From: Roseomonas sp.
Lineage (GTDB): Bacteria > Pseudomonadota > Alphaproteobacteria > Acetobacterales > Acetobacteraceae
Length of the DNA stretch: 64,000 nt
Assembly: GCA_020249265.1 (NCBI GenBank)
Contig: JADCGA010000019.1
Span: forward strand, 156,081 to 220,080
Direction: 5' to 3'
In this document: positions 1 to 8,881 of the stretch, piece by piece
Numbering within the stretch: position 1 is the stretch's first letter
Layout: every line of letters begins with the position of its first letter
Translations under genes and position numbers: made by a program
The notes under the pieces: model-generated
Database searches by the model: none
What the model saw: only the letters and a program-made list of their open reading frames with translations
Told to the model about the DNA's origin: nothing

Positions 1-920
1 TCCGCCAGCACGCGCATGGTGGTCATTTCCAGCGCCTTCAACTGCACTTCCACTTCAACCAGGCGCTCGCGGAAGCGCGCATCTTCGATCATCGGGCGTT
101 CACCACCCGGCGCATTCTGCGCAATTAGCTTCAGCCGACGGATGCGGTCTTTCGATGCACCCACGCGCGCCTGGCCGGTGCGTTCATTTGAAAGTAGGAA
201 TTTCGCGCAATCCCAGCCGCGATGTTCGGTGCCGACCAGATTGGCAACCGGCACTTTCACATCATCGAAGAACACCTCATTCACCTCATGCGCGCCATCA
301 ATGGTGATGATGGGGCGCACGGTGATGCCGGGTGTGTTCATATCCACGACAAGGAAGGAAATGCCTTCCTGCTGCTTGGTCGCTTCCGGATTGGTGCGCA
401 CCAGTAGGAAGATCCAATCGGCGTATTGCGCGAGTGTCGTCCAGGTTTTTTGCCCATTGACGATGTAGTGATCCCCTTCGCGCACAGCGCGCGTTTTCAG
501 CGACGCCAAATCAGATCCTGCGCCGGGTTCCGAGAAACCCTGGCAGAACCAAAGATCAAGATTGGCAAGCTTTGGCAGGAAGAATTTCTTCTGTTCTTCG
601 GTGCCGAAGGCAATCAGCACCGGCCCCAACATATTGCAATTGAAGCCAAGCGGAATCGGCGCCGGCGTGCCCTGCAATTCTTCCAACAGAATAAAGCGCT
701 TGATGGCAGACCAATCGCTCTGCCCGCCCCATTCCGCGGGCCAATGTGGCACGCACCAACCTTTAGCATTCAGCTTCTTCTGCCAGTCCAGCTGCATTTG
801 CTTGGTGGGGGTGCGGCCGGCTGCCATGCGTTCCCGCGTATCGGCGGGCAAATTGGCATCAATCCAATCGCGCACTTCCTGGCGGAAGGCGCGTTCCTCA
901 TCCGTGAAGCGTAGATCCAT
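1..920 (-). CDS. Acyl-CoA dehydrogenase, 3' end cut by window edge
   Basis: The minus-strand frame opens with ATG at 920, behind a clear AAGGAGAAAGACAG ribosome site, and stays open to base 1; about 306 residues are visible and the C-terminal helical domain is missing. The ORF track omits it because no stop is present. The start MDLRFTDEERAFRQEVRDW and the middle segment QGFSEPGAGSDLASLKT are typical of flavin acyl-CoA dehydrogenases, which oxidise acyl-CoA to 2-enoyl-CoA and pass electrons to ETF. It begins 38 bases after the FadJ-type gene on the same strand, so the two probably form one beta-oxidation operon. Chain length and exact substrate cannot be inferred. Confidence 0.9.
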   Translation of the reverse strand, partial: MDLRFTDEERAFRQEVRDWIDANLPADTRERMAAGRTPTKQMQLDWQKKLNAKGWCVPHWPAEWGGQSDWSAIKRFILLEELQGTPAPIPLGFNCNMLGPVLIAFGTEEQKKFFLPKLANLDLWFCQGFSEPGAGSDLASLKTRAVREGDHYIVNGQKTWTTLAQYADWIFLLVRTNPEATKQQEGISFLVVDMNTPGITVRPIITIDGAHEVNEVFFDDVKVPVANLVGTEHRGWDCAKFLLSNERTGQARVGASKDRIRRLKLIAQNAPGGERPMIEDARFRERLVEVEVQLKALEMTTMRVLA

Positions 921-958
921 CTGTCTTTCTCCTTATTTCTTGCTGCCGACTTGCGGCA

Positions 959-3043
959 TCAGACCTTGGATTTGCCCATGGCCGCGAAGCTTCCGCCCTC
1001 ATCGGCCAGTTTTTCGATCAGCGCCGCGGGGCGCAGGTTCCTATCGCCCGTCGCTTCAGCGTATTGGTTGAGCTTGTCGCGCACCGCTTTCAGGCCAAGC
1101 GTATCCGCCCAGAACATCGGCCCTCCACGCCAGGCCGGCCAGCCAAAGCCATTGGTGAAGATCACATCAATATCAATCGGGCGGGATGAAATGCCTTCTT
1201 CCAGGATGCGCGCGCCTTCATTCACCATCGGCAGCAGCAGGCGTTCCAGGATTTCATCGGCTTCAATCTTGCGCCGACGCACCTGCATCTTTTCCGCGAC
1301 ATCCAGGATGATTCGCTCTACCTCAGGGTCGGGCAGGCGGTTGCGCTTTTCATCATACATGTACCAGCCCTTACTGGTTTTCTGACCGAAGCGCCCGGCG
1401 GCCACCACGGCATCCGCAATTGGCGCGACTGTGCCGCGCGCCTTACGCACCGCCGCACCAATATCAAGCCCGGCAAGGTCACCGGTCGCGAGCGGCCCCA
1501 TGGCCATGCCGTAGCCTTCCATCACGCGGTCAATATCCTGCGGCAGGCAGCCTTCCAGCAGCAGCTTTTCGACCTGCGGCGTGCGCTTGCCGGTCATGCG
1601 ATTGCCGACAAAGCCATCGCAATTGCCTACCAGCACCGGCAGCTTGCCGATCTTCTTACCGAATTCGGTTGCGGTCGCGATCGCAACCGCATTGGTCTTC
1701 GACCCGCGCACATTTTCAAGCAGGCGCATCACATTGGCGGGGCTGAAGAAATGCATGCCCATCACCCATTCGGGGCGTGATGTCGCATTGGCAATCTGAT
1801 CAATATCGAGCGTCGAGGTATTGGAAGCCAATATAATCCCAGGCCGCGCTGCTTTATCCAAGCGCGCGAAGACTTGCTTCTTCACATCCATATTCTCGAA
1901 CACTGCTTCGATTACCAGGTCGGCTTCGCCCACGGCTTTTTCGAAATCGGTGGAACCGCTCAGCAGGGCACGGCGCTTTTCGTATTCAGCTTGGGACAAG
2001 CGCCCGGAAGCGACCGTGCGTTGCCAATTCGCCTCACAACGTTGCAGGCCCTTGGTCAGGGCCTCATCCGTCATTTCAACAATGGTCACGGGCACGCCGA
2101 AATTCGCGGCACTCATGGCGATGCCGCCGCCCATGGTGCCGCCACCGATCACGACAAGCTTGCCGACCGGCAGCACTTGCGTATCGGCAGGCAGGCCGGG
2201 GACGCGCTGCGCTTCACGTTCGCCAAAGAAGATGTGGCGCAAAGCCTTGGATTGCTCGCCCGCCACCAGGCTTGCAAATAAATCGCGTTCTTTTTGTAAG
2301 CCTTCTTCGAAGGGTAGCGTAAAGGAAGCGCGCACCGCTTCCACGCAGCCCTTCGGACTTTCCTGGCCGCGCGCGCGCTTCAGCAAAGCGCCCGCCGCGG
2401 CATCAAACGGCGCCATATCCTGGCCCGCGATCCTGTCCGTGCGGTTGCGCGCCAGGGTGAAGGTCTTGCCAAGATTGGCGCGCGCAAAAGCAACCGCACC
2501 AGCTTCCAGATCGCCATCAATGATCGCATCCACGAAGCCGAGCTTATGCGCCTCAGTCGCCTTAATCGGGTCGCCGGAGACAATGATTTTCAGCGCCGCT
2601 TCCGGGCCGATCAGCCGCGGCAAGCGTTGCGTACCTCCCGCGCCCGGCACAAAGCCGCGCTTCACTTCCGGCAGGCCAAGATTTGCATCCGGAGCCGCCA
2701 CGCGCGCATGGCAGGCAAGCGCCACTTCCAAGCCACCACCCAGCGCCGAGCCATGAATGGCGGCGACCGTGAGGCCTGGGAAGCTTTCAAATTCTTCGAA
2801 GACTTCGGTCAAGGAAGGCGGGATTCGCGGCTTGCCGAATTCGGTCATCTCGGCGCCGGCGCAGAACATGCGCCCGGTGCCGATGATCACCACCGCCTTG
2901 GCGCCAGCGGCGCGCGCCGCCTTCATGCCATCATAAAGCCCGGCGCGAATTTCGGTACGCAGCGTATTCACGGGGGGGTTGGCCAGGCGCAGCACATGCA
3001 CCTCCCCCATCGCCACATGCTGCACGAATTGATTCTCAGCCAA
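959..3043 (-). CDS. Bifunctional enoyl-CoA hydratase / 3-hydroxyacyl-CoA dehydrogenase (FadJ/FadB type)
   Basis: Trifunctional-alpha type protein of 694 residues. The N-terminal crotonase domain shows IHGSALGGGLEVALACH and GLPEVKRGFVPGAGGTQRL, which carry the two glutamates expected for hydration. The NAD-binding dehydrogenase half starts near residue 310 with VVIGGGTMGGGIAMSAANFG and continues with ASNTSTLDI and MGMHFFSPANVMRLLE. The track starts the ORF at 3148, but the first 35 residues look non-native. A TTG at 3043 follows GGGAGAGACGCT, which fits a ribosome site, and gives MAENQF as the start. It works with the downstream acyl-CoA dehydrogenase. No thiolase is visible in the window. Confidence 0.93.
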   Translation of the reverse strand: MAENQFVQHVAMGEVHVLRLANPPVNTLRTEIRAGLYDGMKAARAAGAKAVVIIGTGRMFCAGAEMTEFGKPRIPPSLTEVFEEFESFPGLTVAAIHGSALGGGLEVALACHARVAAPDANLGLPEVKRGFVPGAGGTQRLPRLIGPEAALKIIVSGDPIKATEAHKLGFVDAIIDGDLEAGAVAFARANLGKTFTLARNRTDRIAGQDMAPFDAAAGALLKRARGQESPKGCVEAVRASFTLPFEEGLQKERDLFASLVAGEQSKALRHIFFGEREAQRVPGLPADTQVLPVGKLVVIGGGTMGGGIAMSAANFGVPVTIVEMTDEALTKGLQRCEANWQRTVASGRLSQAEYEKRRALLSGSTDFEKAVGEADLVIEAVFENMDVKKQVFARLDKAARPGIILASNTSTLDIDQIANATSRPEWVMGMHFFSPANVMRLLENVRGSKTNAVAIATATEFGKKIGKLPVLVGNCDGFVGNRMTGKRTPQVEKLLLEGCLPQDIDRVMEGYGMAMGPLATGDLAGLDIGAAVRKARGTVAPIADAVVAAGRFGQKTSKGWYMYDEKRNRLPDPEVERIILDVAEKMQVRRRKIEADEILERLLLPMVNEGARILEEGISSRPIDIDVIFTNGFGWPAWRGGPMFWADTLGLKAVRDKLNQYAEATGDRNLRPAALIEKLADEGGSFAAMGKSKV

Positions 3044-3154
3044 AAGCGTCTCTCCCTCATCCAGGCGGGGCCTGGCGCCCCTTTGGGGGTAGTCTCCGGC
3101 ACTCTGCGCCCGAGGGCAAGCACCCGGTTGCGGGAAAGCGCCGGTCATGCTGCC

Positions 3155-3257
3155 TTAGAGCATGCCTGCCACGCCCAAGCGTGGCCGACATACTCTAAAA
3201 ACAATGTTTGGTCGCATTTTCCGAGTCGCCAAGTGAAACCACTTGGCTTGAAAATGC
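3155..3257 (-). repeat. Family-1 palindromic repeat, copy C (two 44-nt hairpins)
   Basis: Read on the minus strand this copy has hairpin 1 at 3257-3214 (GCATTTTCAAGCCAAGTGG, loop, return arm), a spacer GACCAAACATTGTTT, then hairpin 2 at 3198-3155 bounded by TTAGAG...CTCTAA. Hairpin 1 matches copies at 9025 and 39360 almost base for base; hairpin 2 has the same length and layout as the one at 9083 but a different stem sequence. It lies between the divergent fadJ and SDR genes, ending about 30 bases before the SDR start codon. Confidence 0.88.
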
Positions 3258-3289
3258 TCCGGCCATCTAAGGCTCAAGGAGGAAGCGCC

Positions 3290-4072
3290 ATGTCCCTATT
3301 CGATCTGACCGGCAAGGTGGCCGTGGTCACCGGCGGCAGCCGCGGTATTGGCCGCGCCATTTGCGAAAGAATGGCCGAACAAGGCGCCAAGGTGGTGGTT
3401 TCATCCCGCAAAATTGATGCCTGCCAGGAAGTGGTGGATGCCATCAAGGCCAAGGGCGGGCAGGCCATGGCGATTGCCTGCAATATCGGGCGCAAGAATG
3501 AATGTCAGGCGCTGATTGACCAAACCATCGCCGCCTGGGGCCAGGTGGATATCATGGTCTGCAATGCGGCGATCAATCCGCATTTCGGCCCTGCCGTGAC
3601 CATGCCGGATGAGATTTTTGATAAGATCATGGCGTCCAACATCAAATCCAACCTGTGGCTTTCGCATATGACCGCGCCGGGTATGGCGGAACGGGGTGGG
3701 GGTTCCATCATCATCATTTCGTCCATCGGCGGCTTCCGGGGCTCCCCGGTGCTGGGCGCCTATGCCATTTCCAAGGCGGCCGATATGCAATTGGTGCGGA
3801 ACCTCGCCGTGGAATGGGGGCCGAAAAACGTGCGCGCCAATGCCATCGCGCCCGGGCTGGTGCGGACGGATTTCGCCCGCGCGCTGTGGGAAGACCCGGG
3901 CATTTACGCCAAGCGCACCAAGGACACGCCGCTGAAGCGCATTGGGGAACCCGATGAAATCGCGGGCGCGGCAGTGTTTCTGGGCTCCGCCGCCGGGTCC
4001 TTCATGACCGGGCAGACGATTGTGATTGATGGCGGCGTTTTGGCTGGCAGCCCCAGCCGTTCGGATGATTGA
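3290..4072 (+). CDS. SDR-family oxidoreductase
   Basis: Classical short-chain dehydrogenase of 260 residues. It has the cofactor motif TGGSRGIG at residues 14-21, the structural NAA motif (CNAAINP), and a serine followed by YAISK as the catalytic Ser-Tyr-Lys set; the C-terminal SFMTGQTIVIDGG is also family-typical. The ORF track gives a much longer frame from 2546, but most of that is antisense to fadJ. The ATG at 3290 follows AAGGAGGAAGCGCC, a strong ribosome site, and fixes the start. It probably reduces or oxidises a hydroxy/keto group with NAD(P); the FabG-like fold does not define the substrate. It is transcribed divergently from the beta-oxidation genes. Confidence 0.9.
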   Translation: MSLFDLTGKVAVVTGGSRGIGRAICERMAEQGAKVVVSSRKIDACQEVVDAIKAKGGQAMAIACNIGRKNECQALIDQTIAAWGQVDIMVCNAAINPHFGPAVTMPDEIFDKIMASNIKSNLWLSHMTAPGMAERGGGSIIIISSIGGFRGSPVLGAYAISKAADMQLVRNLAVEWGPKNVRANAIAPGLVRTDFARALWEDPGIYAKRTKDTPLKRIGEPDEIAGAAVFLGSAAGSFMTGQTIVIDGGVLAGSPSRSDD

Positions 4073-4144
4073 TCGGCGCGCGTTGCATCACTTTGCTTGA
4101 TCCCTATTGAAGGATCACGCCGATCCCGGTTCTACAATCAGCAT

Positions 4145-4174
4145 ACGCGCCAAGATGTTTCCGTCTTGGCGCGT
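4145..4174. terminator. Hairpin between convergent SDR and acs
   Basis: A stem of eleven base pairs (ACGCGCCAAGA / TCTTGGCGCGT) encloses a short loop TGTTTCCG. It sits between the ends of two convergent genes, where a bidirectional terminator is expected. There is no T-run, so it may be a transcript-end stabiliser rather than a strict intrinsic terminator. Confidence 0.55.
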
Positions 4175-4183
4175 AATGGCCTG

Positions 4184-6115
4184 CTACCTCACCCTATTCG
4201 CCACCAGCTGATCCACCACCGCCGGGTCAGCCAGGGTGCTGGTATCGCCAAGCCCATCCACCTCATTTGCCGCGATTTTGCGGAGAATCCGCCGCATGAT
4301 CTTGCCGGAACGGGTTTTCGGCAGGCCCGGCGCCCATTGGATGGCATCGGGTGTGGCGATGGGGCCGATTTCCTTCCGCACCCAGGCGACCAATTCCTTG
4401 CGCAGCACCTCGGAGGGCTCAACACCCGCCATCAGCGTGACATAGGCATAGATGCCCTGGCCCTTGATGTCATGCGGCATGCCAACCACCGCGGCCTCTG
4501 CCACCGCAGGGTTTCCCACCAGCGCGCTTTCAATCTCGGCCGTGCCCATGCGGTGGCCCGCCACGTTGATCACATCATCCACGCGGCCCGTGATCCAGTA
4601 ATAGCCATCGGCATCACGCCGCGCGCCATCGCCGGTGAAATACATGCCCTTGAAGGTGGAAAAATAGGTCTGCACGAAGCGTTCATGGTCACCATAAACC
4701 GTACGCATCTGCCCGGGCCAGCTATCCAGGATCACCAGATTACCCTCGGCCGCCCCTTCCAAAAGCTTCCCTTCACCATCCACCAAAGCCGGCTTCACAC
4801 CGGGCAAGGGAAGCGTGGCGGAACCAGGCTTTTGCGCGACGGCGCCAGGCAAGGGTGAGATCAAAATGCCGCCGGTTTCTGTCTGCCACCAGGTATCCAC
4901 AATCGGGCAGCGTGAATCGCCCACCACGCGATAATACCAAAGCCAGGCTTCGGGATTGATTGGCTCGCCCACGCTGCCAAGGATGCGCAGGCTGGAACGG
5001 TCATGCTTTTGCACCGGCGCTTCGCCATCGCGCATCAGGGCGCGAATCGCGGTGGGTGCGGTGTAGAAGATATTCACCTTGTGCTTTGCCACCACCTGCC
5101 AGAAGCGCCCGGAATCGGGCCAGCTCGGCACGCCTTCAAACATCAGCGTGGTCGCGCCATTCGCGAGCGGACCATAGACAATATAGCTATGCCCGGTCAC
5201 CCAGCCGACATCGGCGGTGCACCAATAGATCTCGCCTTCGCGATAATCGAAAACTTTTTCATGCGTATAAGATGCCCAAACCATATAACCGCCGGTGGTG
5301 TGCAACACACCCTTGGGCTTGCCCGTGCTGCCTGACGTATAAAGGATGAACAGCGGGTCTTCCGCGCCCATTGGCTCGGGCTCGCAAGTTTCGGGCTGGC
5401 CCGCAGTGATCGCATCCCACCAATGATCGCGGCCTGACATCATCTCAACGCTGCCGCCGGTATTGCGCGCGACAATCACGTTCTGGATGGACGAACAACT
5501 CAGCAGCGCCTCATCCGCATTGACTTTGAGCGGCACGCGCCGGCCACCGCGGCGACCTTCATCCGCAGTGATGAGCATGACGCATCTGGAATCCTGAATG
5601 CGCGATGCCAGGCTATCGGGTGAAAAACCGCCAAAGACGATGGAATGAATGGCGCCAACCCGCGCGCAGGCCAGCATGGCAACCGCCGCTTCCACGATCA
5701 TGGGCAGATAAATGCAAACCCGGTCGCCCTTTTTCACGCCAAGCTTCCGCATGGCATTAGCCAGTTTGCAGACGCGCGCATGCAATTCGCGGTAGGTCAC
5801 CTTGGCATCCGCGGCAGGGTCATCCCCTTCCCACAGGATCGCCACCTGATCACCGCGCGTCGCCAAATGCCGATCGAGGCAGGAGACTGAGGCATTCAGC
5901 ACCCCATCCTCAAACCATTTGATCGAAACATTGCCGTTGAAATCGGTGTTCTTGATTTTCGTTGGCGCCTTCATCCAGGTGATGCGCTTGGCTTCATCGC
6001 GCCAGAACGCATCGGGGTCCTTCGCCGCTGCGTCATACATGGCGGCGCGCTGCGCTTCCGTCACACGCGCCTTGGCGACGATTTCGGGTTTCAGCGCGAT
6101 CAATTCATCAGCCAT
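4184..6115 (-). CDS. acs: Acetyl-CoA synthetase (AMP-forming)
   Basis: 643 residues, the usual size for Acs. It activates acetate to acetyl-CoA through acetyl-AMP. The P-loop-like motif [11 protein letters not shown], the ATP-binding TWWQTETGG and the C-terminal [15 protein letters not shown] with the regulatory acetylatable lysine are all present. The ATG at 6115 gives [10 protein letters not shown]; the ORF track start at 6277 adds upstream non-coding sequence. The first 60 or so codons of this gene recur as a decayed copy at 8273-8460, showing a duplication. The intact copy has all core motifs, so it should be functional. Propionate could be a secondary substrate. Confidence 0.96.
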   Translation of the reverse strand: MADELIALKPEIVAKARVTEAQRAAMYDAAAKDPDAFWRDEAKRITWMKAPTKIKNTDFNGNVSIKWFEDGVLNASVSCLDRHLATRGDQVAILWEGDDPAADAKVTYRELHARVCKLANAMRKLGVKKGDRVCIYLPMIVEAAVAMLACARVGAIHSIVFGGFSPDSLASRIQDSRCVMLITADEGRRGGRRVPLKVNADEALLSCSSIQNVIVARNTGGSVEMMSGRDHWWDAITAGQPETCEPEPMGAEDPLFILYTSGSTGKPKGVLHTTGGYMVWASYTHEKVFDYREGEIYWCTADVGWVTGHSYIVYGPLANGATTLMFEGVPSWPDSGRFWQVVAKHKVNIFYTAPTAIRALMRDGEAPVQKHDRSSLRILGSVGEPINPEAWLWYYRVVGDSRCPIVDTWWQTETGGILISPLPGAVAQKPGSATLPLPGVKPALVDGEGKLLEGAAEGNLVILDSWPGQMRTVYGDHERFVQTYFSTFKGMYFTGDGARRDADGYYWITGRVDDVINVAGHRMGTAEIESALVGNPAVAEAAVVGMPHDIKGQGIYAYVTLMAGVEPSEVLRKELVAWVRKEIGPIATPDAIQWAPGLPKTRSGKIMRRILRKIAANEVDGLGDTSTLADPAVVDQLVANRVR

Positions 6116-6330
6116 GCCTGGGTCCTCCCCCTGTTTCGGTCTTGATATGGGGGGAATGTGCGTCCGGGCTTTGCGAAACGTCAATCTTTTGGGTGGGCTG
6201 GGGGCGCCCCAAAACGACAAAGCCCGCCCCGGTGAAGGGCGGGCCTTGCGGCTGGTCGGCGGGCGGGACGCATCCACCCGACGGTTCTGCTGCGTTAGCG
6301 GGTGGCACCGCCTGCGGGGGCCGCCGGCGG
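5929..6330 (-). repeat. Left arm of a ~400-bp direct duplication (acs 5' end and upstream region)
   Basis: This stretch holds the acs 5' codons, the sequence between acs and its upstream neighbour with a terminator, and the last roughly ten codons of a small secreted-protein gene (…[10 protein letters not shown] stop). It recurs in the same orientation at 8273-8685 with about one mismatch per ten to twenty bases and a few indels. The remaining bases to 6570 contain no gene that I can support, only GC-rich sequence without recognisable signals. Confidence 0.88.
6211..6246 (-). terminator. Intrinsic terminator, left copy
   Basis: Read on the minus strand, AAGGCCCGCCC / GGGGCGGGCTT forms a strong stem closed by a short loop and is followed by TTGTCGTTTT. 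It matches the terminator at 8556-8590 and was probably originally the end of the small secreted-protein gene; here it precedes acs. Confidence 0.75.
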
Positions 6331-6570
6331 TGCCGCCAGCCGGCTGCGGCAGAGTCGGCCCGGGTGCGCTGCGGGCCGGTTAGCTTCGCCGGGGCGGCAC
6401 CCCCCACCGCGGCCCCACCCCCCCACCCTTTGGAGAGGGGTTCCACGCGCCAGCGATTCGTCATTTCCGATGCTGCGACAAGGCCGCGGTAACTTCTGGA
6501 CGGAGGGGGCGCGAACCGTAAGCGTCATCTTTGGACTGCCTTGCGGCGCCGCGCTGTATCGGGCCCTCTC

Positions 6571-7824
6571 TCAACCCCGCCGCGGCACGACCCGGCAGTG
6601 CAGCAAGCCGAGCGGAACCAGTGCGACGATCCCGACCAGTAGCGCTACGGCCAGTGCGGTGGTCGGGCCGAAGCCCTCCAGCCCGGCCGCAAACAGGAAG
6701 GGCGCGCCCGCGCCCAGCACGGTGCGGATTGCCGCAAGCCGGCCGAGCCGCGCGCCGTAGCCGGCCGCGCCGAACAAAGCGAGCGGGACGCTGCCGCGCA
6801 CGATGCTCGAAAGGCCGGCTCCGAGCCCGAACAGCACCGCAAACACCGTGCCCGCCGCCACAGGATCGACCGGCAGCAACAGCACCAGGATCGCGGCCGG
6901 CAGCGCCGCAGCGGAAACCAGCGCAACTGTCAGCGGATGCAGCGCCCGCCAGAACAGTGCATCCACCAGCCGGATCAGCACCTGCGCCGGCCCCATCAGC
7001 ATGGCGACCAGATAGGCGGCAGTGCCGAGCTCGAGCGCCTGCAGCACTGGGACGAGATGGACCGTGACCGCCGCGGTCAACACCCCGCTCAGCGCGAAGC
7101 TTACCGCAACGGCCCAGAAGGCGAGCTGCGCCGCCCTGCCGGCAAGGGGCAGGCCGAATTCCTGCCGCGCCTCGGGCCCGGTGCCGCCAAGGGCCTCTCC
7201 ACGTGGCCGCGCCGAGATCCAGGCATGAAGCGGCAGCGCGACCAGCAGGTGCAGCGCAGCGAAGGCCGCATAGGTGCCGCGCCAGCCAAGCACCTCCACC
7301 AGCCACCCCGTGAGCGGCCAGAAGATCGTTGAGGCAAAGCCCGCGATCAGCGTGAGATGCGTAATGGCCCGCTTGGCCTCCGCGCGCCCGAGGGTGGCGA
7401 GCGTCGCGAAGGCGGCATCGTAGAGCACGGCGACGCCGACTACCTCGATGGCGATGACGCAGGCAGCGAAGGCCCAAAGATTGGGCGCGATCGCCAGGCC
7501 GCCCACCAGAAGCGCCGTGCAAAGGCTGCCGGCGGCCATAATGCGCGGCGCGCCGAAGCGGTCCATCCAGGCGCCGAGCTGCGGCGCGGCGAGCCCTCCG
7601 GCAAGCAACCCTGCCGAGAAAATCGCATAGAGAGAGGTGAGCGAGGTATCGAACTCTGCCGCGACGGCGGGCGCGAGGATGGCATAGGCGTAGTAGAGCG
7701 TGCCGTAGCCAATCACCTGCGTCGCACCGAGCGCGAGGACAACCGGAAGCAGCCGCGACCCGCTGCGCGGCGGCGCGGCCGGAAGGCGCGGGTCGAGGGA
7801 CACGCGCCGCCTCAGCCGCAGCAT
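6571..7824 (-). CDS. MFS transporter within the duplicated-arm insert
   Basis: A 417-residue protein with about twelve hydrophobic segments, e.g. LLPVVLALGATQVIGYGTLYY near the N-terminus, and the MFS loop signature LGAWMDRFGAPR between segments 2 and 3. The track starts at 7971; ATG at 7824 gives the normal family length and overlaps the stop of the preceding Cys-rich ORF by 13 bases, suggesting translational coupling. Base composition looks even richer in GC than its neighbours, and it lies between the two arms of a duplication, so it was probably acquired. The linked Cys-rich ORF hints at metal or metalloid efflux, but that is a guess. Confidence 0.85.
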   Translation of the reverse strand: MLRLRRRVSLDPRLPAAPPRSGSRLLPVVLALGATQVIGYGTLYYAYAILAPAVAAEFDTSLTSLYAIFSAGLLAGGLAAPQLGAWMDRFGAPRIMAAGSLCTALLVGGLAIAPNLWAFAACVIAIEVVGVAVLYDAAFATLATLGRAEAKRAITHLTLIAGFASTIFWPLTGWLVEVLGWRGTYAAFAALHLLVALPLHAWISARPRGEALGGTGPEARQEFGLPLAGRAAQLAFWAVAVSFALSGVLTAAVTVHLVPVLQALELGTAAYLVAMLMGPAQVLIRLVDALFWRALHPLTVALVSAAALPAAILVLLLPVDPVAAGTVFAVLFGLGAGLSSIVRGSVPLALFGAAGYGARLGRLAAIRTVLGAGAPFLFAAGLEGFGPTTALAVALLVGIVALVPLGLLHCRVVPRRG

Positions 7825-8084
7825 CCGCAGGCCTCCTGTACTGGCGCCACGGCTGGCCCGTAGCACGGCGCCTCGGCGACGCGTTCCGGCTTCGCGTCGC
7901 AGCAGACGCCCTGCGGCGTCGCCGGCGTACAACAGGAGGCCGCAGCATCGGGCGCGCGATCCGTCGAGCACATACCCGTCTGCGGCGGCACCAACCGGAC
8001 GCGTCGCACCGCCTGCGGGTCGCAGGCGACGAATGCGGCGATCGAACGCACTTGCTCGTGGCCGGTGGACAGGTAATCAGTCAT
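7812..8084 (-). CDS. Cys-rich small protein or 3' remnant of a larger gene
   Basis: From ATG at 8084 this frame codes 90 residues beginning MTDYLSTGHEQVRSIAAF. The C-terminal half carries ten cysteines, in clusters SCC, VCCD, PCYG and ACGCCG, and ends four residues after the last cluster begins. Such tails usually bind metal ions or arsenite. The frame continues upstream into a TctC-receptor fragment and then into duplicated acs codons, so the real start is uncertain and the N-terminal part may belong to the fossil junction. No Shine-Dalgarno sequence is visible. It overlaps the MFS gene by 13 bases. I do not recognise the family. Confidence 0.45.
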   Translation of the reverse strand: MTDYLSTGHEQVRSIAAFVACDPQAVRRVRLVPPQTGMCSTDRAPDAAASCCTPATPQGVCCDAKPERVAEAPCYGPAVAPVQEACGCCG

Positions 8085-8272
8085 GGTCTGAATGAGGCCA
8101 TTGGGCCGCACACCAACAACCATAGGCGCGCCACCCACCAGCATCACATAGGAAAAGCTGCGTCGCACATTATAAGCTAGGTTGGGGAATAGTGTTTGCG
8201 CAACGGCCATGGGGCCGGCATTGGCCAGCACGAGCGGATAGCCATCCGGGCGTTCGGCTGCAATAACCAAAG
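8085..8272 (-). pseudogene. Fragment of a TctC/Bug periplasmic receptor gene
   Basis: The translation VIAAERPDGYPLVLANAGP followed by LFPNLAYNVRRSFSYVMLVGGAPMVV matches the part of TctC-type binding proteins around residues 75-140, compare [34 protein letters not shown] in the intact receptor at 54962. No signal peptide or C-terminal lobe is present. The fragment is joined in frame to duplicated acs codons on one side and to the Cys-rich ORF on the other, so it is a recombination remnant, not a working gene. Confidence 0.75.
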
Positions 8273-8460
8273 CATTGCCATTGAAATCGGTATTCTTGAT
8301 TTTCGTCGGCGCCTTCATCCAGGCAATGCGCGTGACTTCATCGCGCCAGAAGGCATCGGGGTCTTTCGTCGCCGCATCATGCATGGCCACGCGCTGCGTT
8401 TCCGACACACGCGCCTTGGCGACGATTTCGAGTTTCCAGCGCGATCAACTCATTAGACAT
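8273..8460 (-). pseudogene. Decayed duplicate of the acs 5' end
   Basis: It starts with ATG at 8460 and begins MSNELIALE, parallel to MADELIALK of acs, but a one-base insertion near codon 9 shifts the frame. The original frame reappears from 8408 ([24 protein letters not shown] versus [22 protein letters not shown] in acs) and stops matching abruptly after NTDFNGN, where receptor-like sequence begins. The frameshift and scattered substitutions show it is not under selection as acs. Confidence 0.85.
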
Positions 8461-8555
8461 GCCTGGGTCATCCCCCTGTTTCGGTCTTGATATGGGGGGA
8501 ATGTGCGTCCGGGCTTTGCGAAACGTCAATCTTTAGGGTGGGCTGAGGGCGCCCC

Positions 8556-8590
8556 AAAACGACAAAGCCCGCCCCGGTTAGGGCGGGCCT
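8556..8590 (-). terminator. Intrinsic terminator of the small secreted-protein gene
   Basis: On the minus strand AAGGCCCGCCC, loop TAACC, GGGGCGGGCTT, then TTGTCGTTTT. It lies about 50 bases after the stop of the 79-residue protein gene and is well formed. A near-identical copy precedes acs. Confidence 0.8.
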
Positions 8591-8641
8591 TGCGGCTGGC
8601 CGGCGGGCGGGACGCATCCACCCGCCGGTTCTGCTGCTAGG

Positions 8642-8881
8642 TTAGCGGGTGGCGCCGCCTGCGGGGGCCGCCGGCGTCACCGCGCGGGTCTGGCCGTTCC
8701 CCTGATGGCCACGCACCTGGCCAGGGGCGGCTTCACCGGGCTTGGCCCCCGCCGGCGCCTGAGCGGCGGGGCGGCTGCCCTGGGCAGGGGCGGTGCTGGC
8801 CGTCCCCTGGGCGAGTGCCGCGCCTGTCAGCGCGAAAGCAAGGCCGGCGGCGAGAAGTGAGGTCTTTGTCAGGTAGCGCAT
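8642..8881 (-). CDS. Small secreted Ala/Pro/Gln-rich protein
   Basis: 79 residues with a clear signal peptide: MRYLTK, a hydrophobic core LLAAGLAFALTGAALA, and a likely cleavage after ALA before QGTAST. The mature part of about 55 residues is low-complexity, rich in Ala, Pro, Gly and Gln, and has no recognisable domain. ATG at 8881 follows AGGAGGACAAG, a strong ribosome site, so expression is likely. Only its last codons were copied into the left duplication arm. Function unknown; probably a periplasmic or surface protein. Confidence 0.75.
   Translation of the reverse strand: MRYLTKTSLLAAGLAFALTGAALAQGTASTAPAQGSRPAAQAPAGAKPGEAAPGQVRGHQGNGQTRAVTPAAPAGGATR

Larger units (their letters stand above)
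8273..8685 (-). repeat. Right arm of the ~400-bp direct duplication
   Basis: Counterpart of 5929-6330, offset by about 2.34 kb and in the same orientation. It contains the decayed acs start, the terminator-bearing intergenic stretch and the 3' end of the intact secreted-protein gene. The mismatches between arms mean the event is not recent, or that one arm arrived from a related strain. Confidence 0.88.

Noticed and set aside
1821-2756. 311-residue plus-strand ORF and the overlapping 2546-3289 part of the SDR frame
   Set aside because: Antisense to the fadJ-type gene; rich in Arg/Ser/Ala with no domain. The SDR proper starts at 3290 with its own ribosome site.
6461-7948. 495-residue minus-strand ORF over the MFS gene
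   Set aside because: Arg/Ala-rich frame-shadow; the other frame has twelve membrane segments and MFS signature.
7812-8408. 198-residue fusion of acs start, receptor fragment and Cys-rich tail as one real gene
   Set aside because: The acs part is a frameshifted duplicate that lacks its true start and the receptor part has neither signal peptide nor second lobe; it is a recombination product. Only the last 90 codons might be a gene.
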